Below are positions 5,640-5,742 of a stretch of DNA of 5,742 nucleotides, piece after piece. Each line of letters starts with the position of its first letter. Position 1 is the first letter of the stretch. The stretch lies in NCBI GenBank assembly GCA_030149585.1, contig JASFBJ010000232.1, forward strand, positions 1 through 5,742, written 5' to 3'. The notes beneath the pieces are model-generated. The model searched no databases, was not told the origin of the DNA, and was given only the letters and a program-made list of their open reading frames with translations. A program made the translations under genes and the position numbers. Source of the stretch: Desulfobacterales bacterium (GTDB lineage: Bacteria; Desulfobacterota; Desulfobacteria; Desulfobacterales; JASFBJ01).

Positions 5640-5742
5640 CTTTCATGATTTTTATAACTTTTTCTTCTAAGCAAGAACGTAGAAAGATATTCATCTGTTT
5701 TTGATCACCAGTTTCGTAAAAAGTGAGCATCAATTGATTAAA
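5635..5742 (-). CDS. C-terminal end of an unrecognised protein (5' part outside the window)
   Basis: A minus-strand frame is open from the window edge for 35 residues and stops with TAA at 5637-5635. The visible part reads FNQLMLTFYETGDQKQMNIF and then RSCLEEKVIKIMKE after one leucine; it is mixed-charge and probably helical. It has no CxxCH haem motif and no cluster motif. The hairpin terminator placed exactly at its stop codon is the main support that it is a real gene end. The fragment is too short to assign a family, and it could be a chance open frame in AT-rich DNA. Nothing links its function to Rnf. Confidence 0.45.
   Translation of the reverse strand, partial: FNQLMLTFYETGDQKQMNIFLRSCLEEKVIKIMKE

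Overview
This window carries one operon for an Rnf complex, the membrane-bound ferredoxin:NAD+ oxidoreductase. All genes are on the minus strand, in transcription order rnfC (from 5405), rnfD, rnfG, rnfE, rnfA and rnfB. rnfB runs off the window at position 1. The six genes lie 6 to 22 bases apart, so they almost certainly share one transcript. Every subunit carries its family hallmarks: the glycine-rich nucleotide loop and ferredoxin cysteines of RnfC, the covalent-flavin threonines of RnfD and RnfG, the paired intramembrane cysteines of RnfE and RnfA, and the multi-cluster ferredoxin domains of RnfB.

The order C-D-G-E-A-B is that of Acetobacterium and of sulfate-reducing Desulfobacterota; gammaproteobacteria use A-B-C-D-G-E. 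RnfC is the short form without the long gammaproteobacterial C-terminal extension, and RnfB is long with an extra ferredoxin segment. The DNA is moderately AT-rich. This points to an anaerobe, with a sulfate reducer or syntroph of the Desulfobacterota as my best guess, but the window alone does not prove it.

Layout from high to low coordinates: 5742-5635 holds the C-terminal end of an unrecognised upstream gene on the same strand, followed by an AT-rich hairpin terminator. The AT-rich spacer 5610-5406 holds a candidate promoter and a leader of about 125 bases. Then come rnfC, rnfD, rnfG, rnfE, rnfA and rnfB. No RNA genes, mobile elements, CRISPR or phage features were seen.

In working terms, RnfB collects electrons from reduced ferredoxin on the cytoplasmic side. 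They pass through the RnfA/RnfE membrane pair with its shared [2Fe-2S] cluster, then the RnfG and RnfD flavins, and reach RnfC, which reduces NAD+. The redox energy pumps Na+ or H+; the complex can also run in reverse.

I did not find a new system. The notable points are lineage-level departures inside this known complex: RnfA is about 70 residues longer than usual with all additions predicted on one membrane face; a canonical cluster cysteine of RnfC is a serine; RnfE has an extra Cys pair next to its cluster ligand; and the last ferredoxin unit of RnfB appears to have lost one cluster site.
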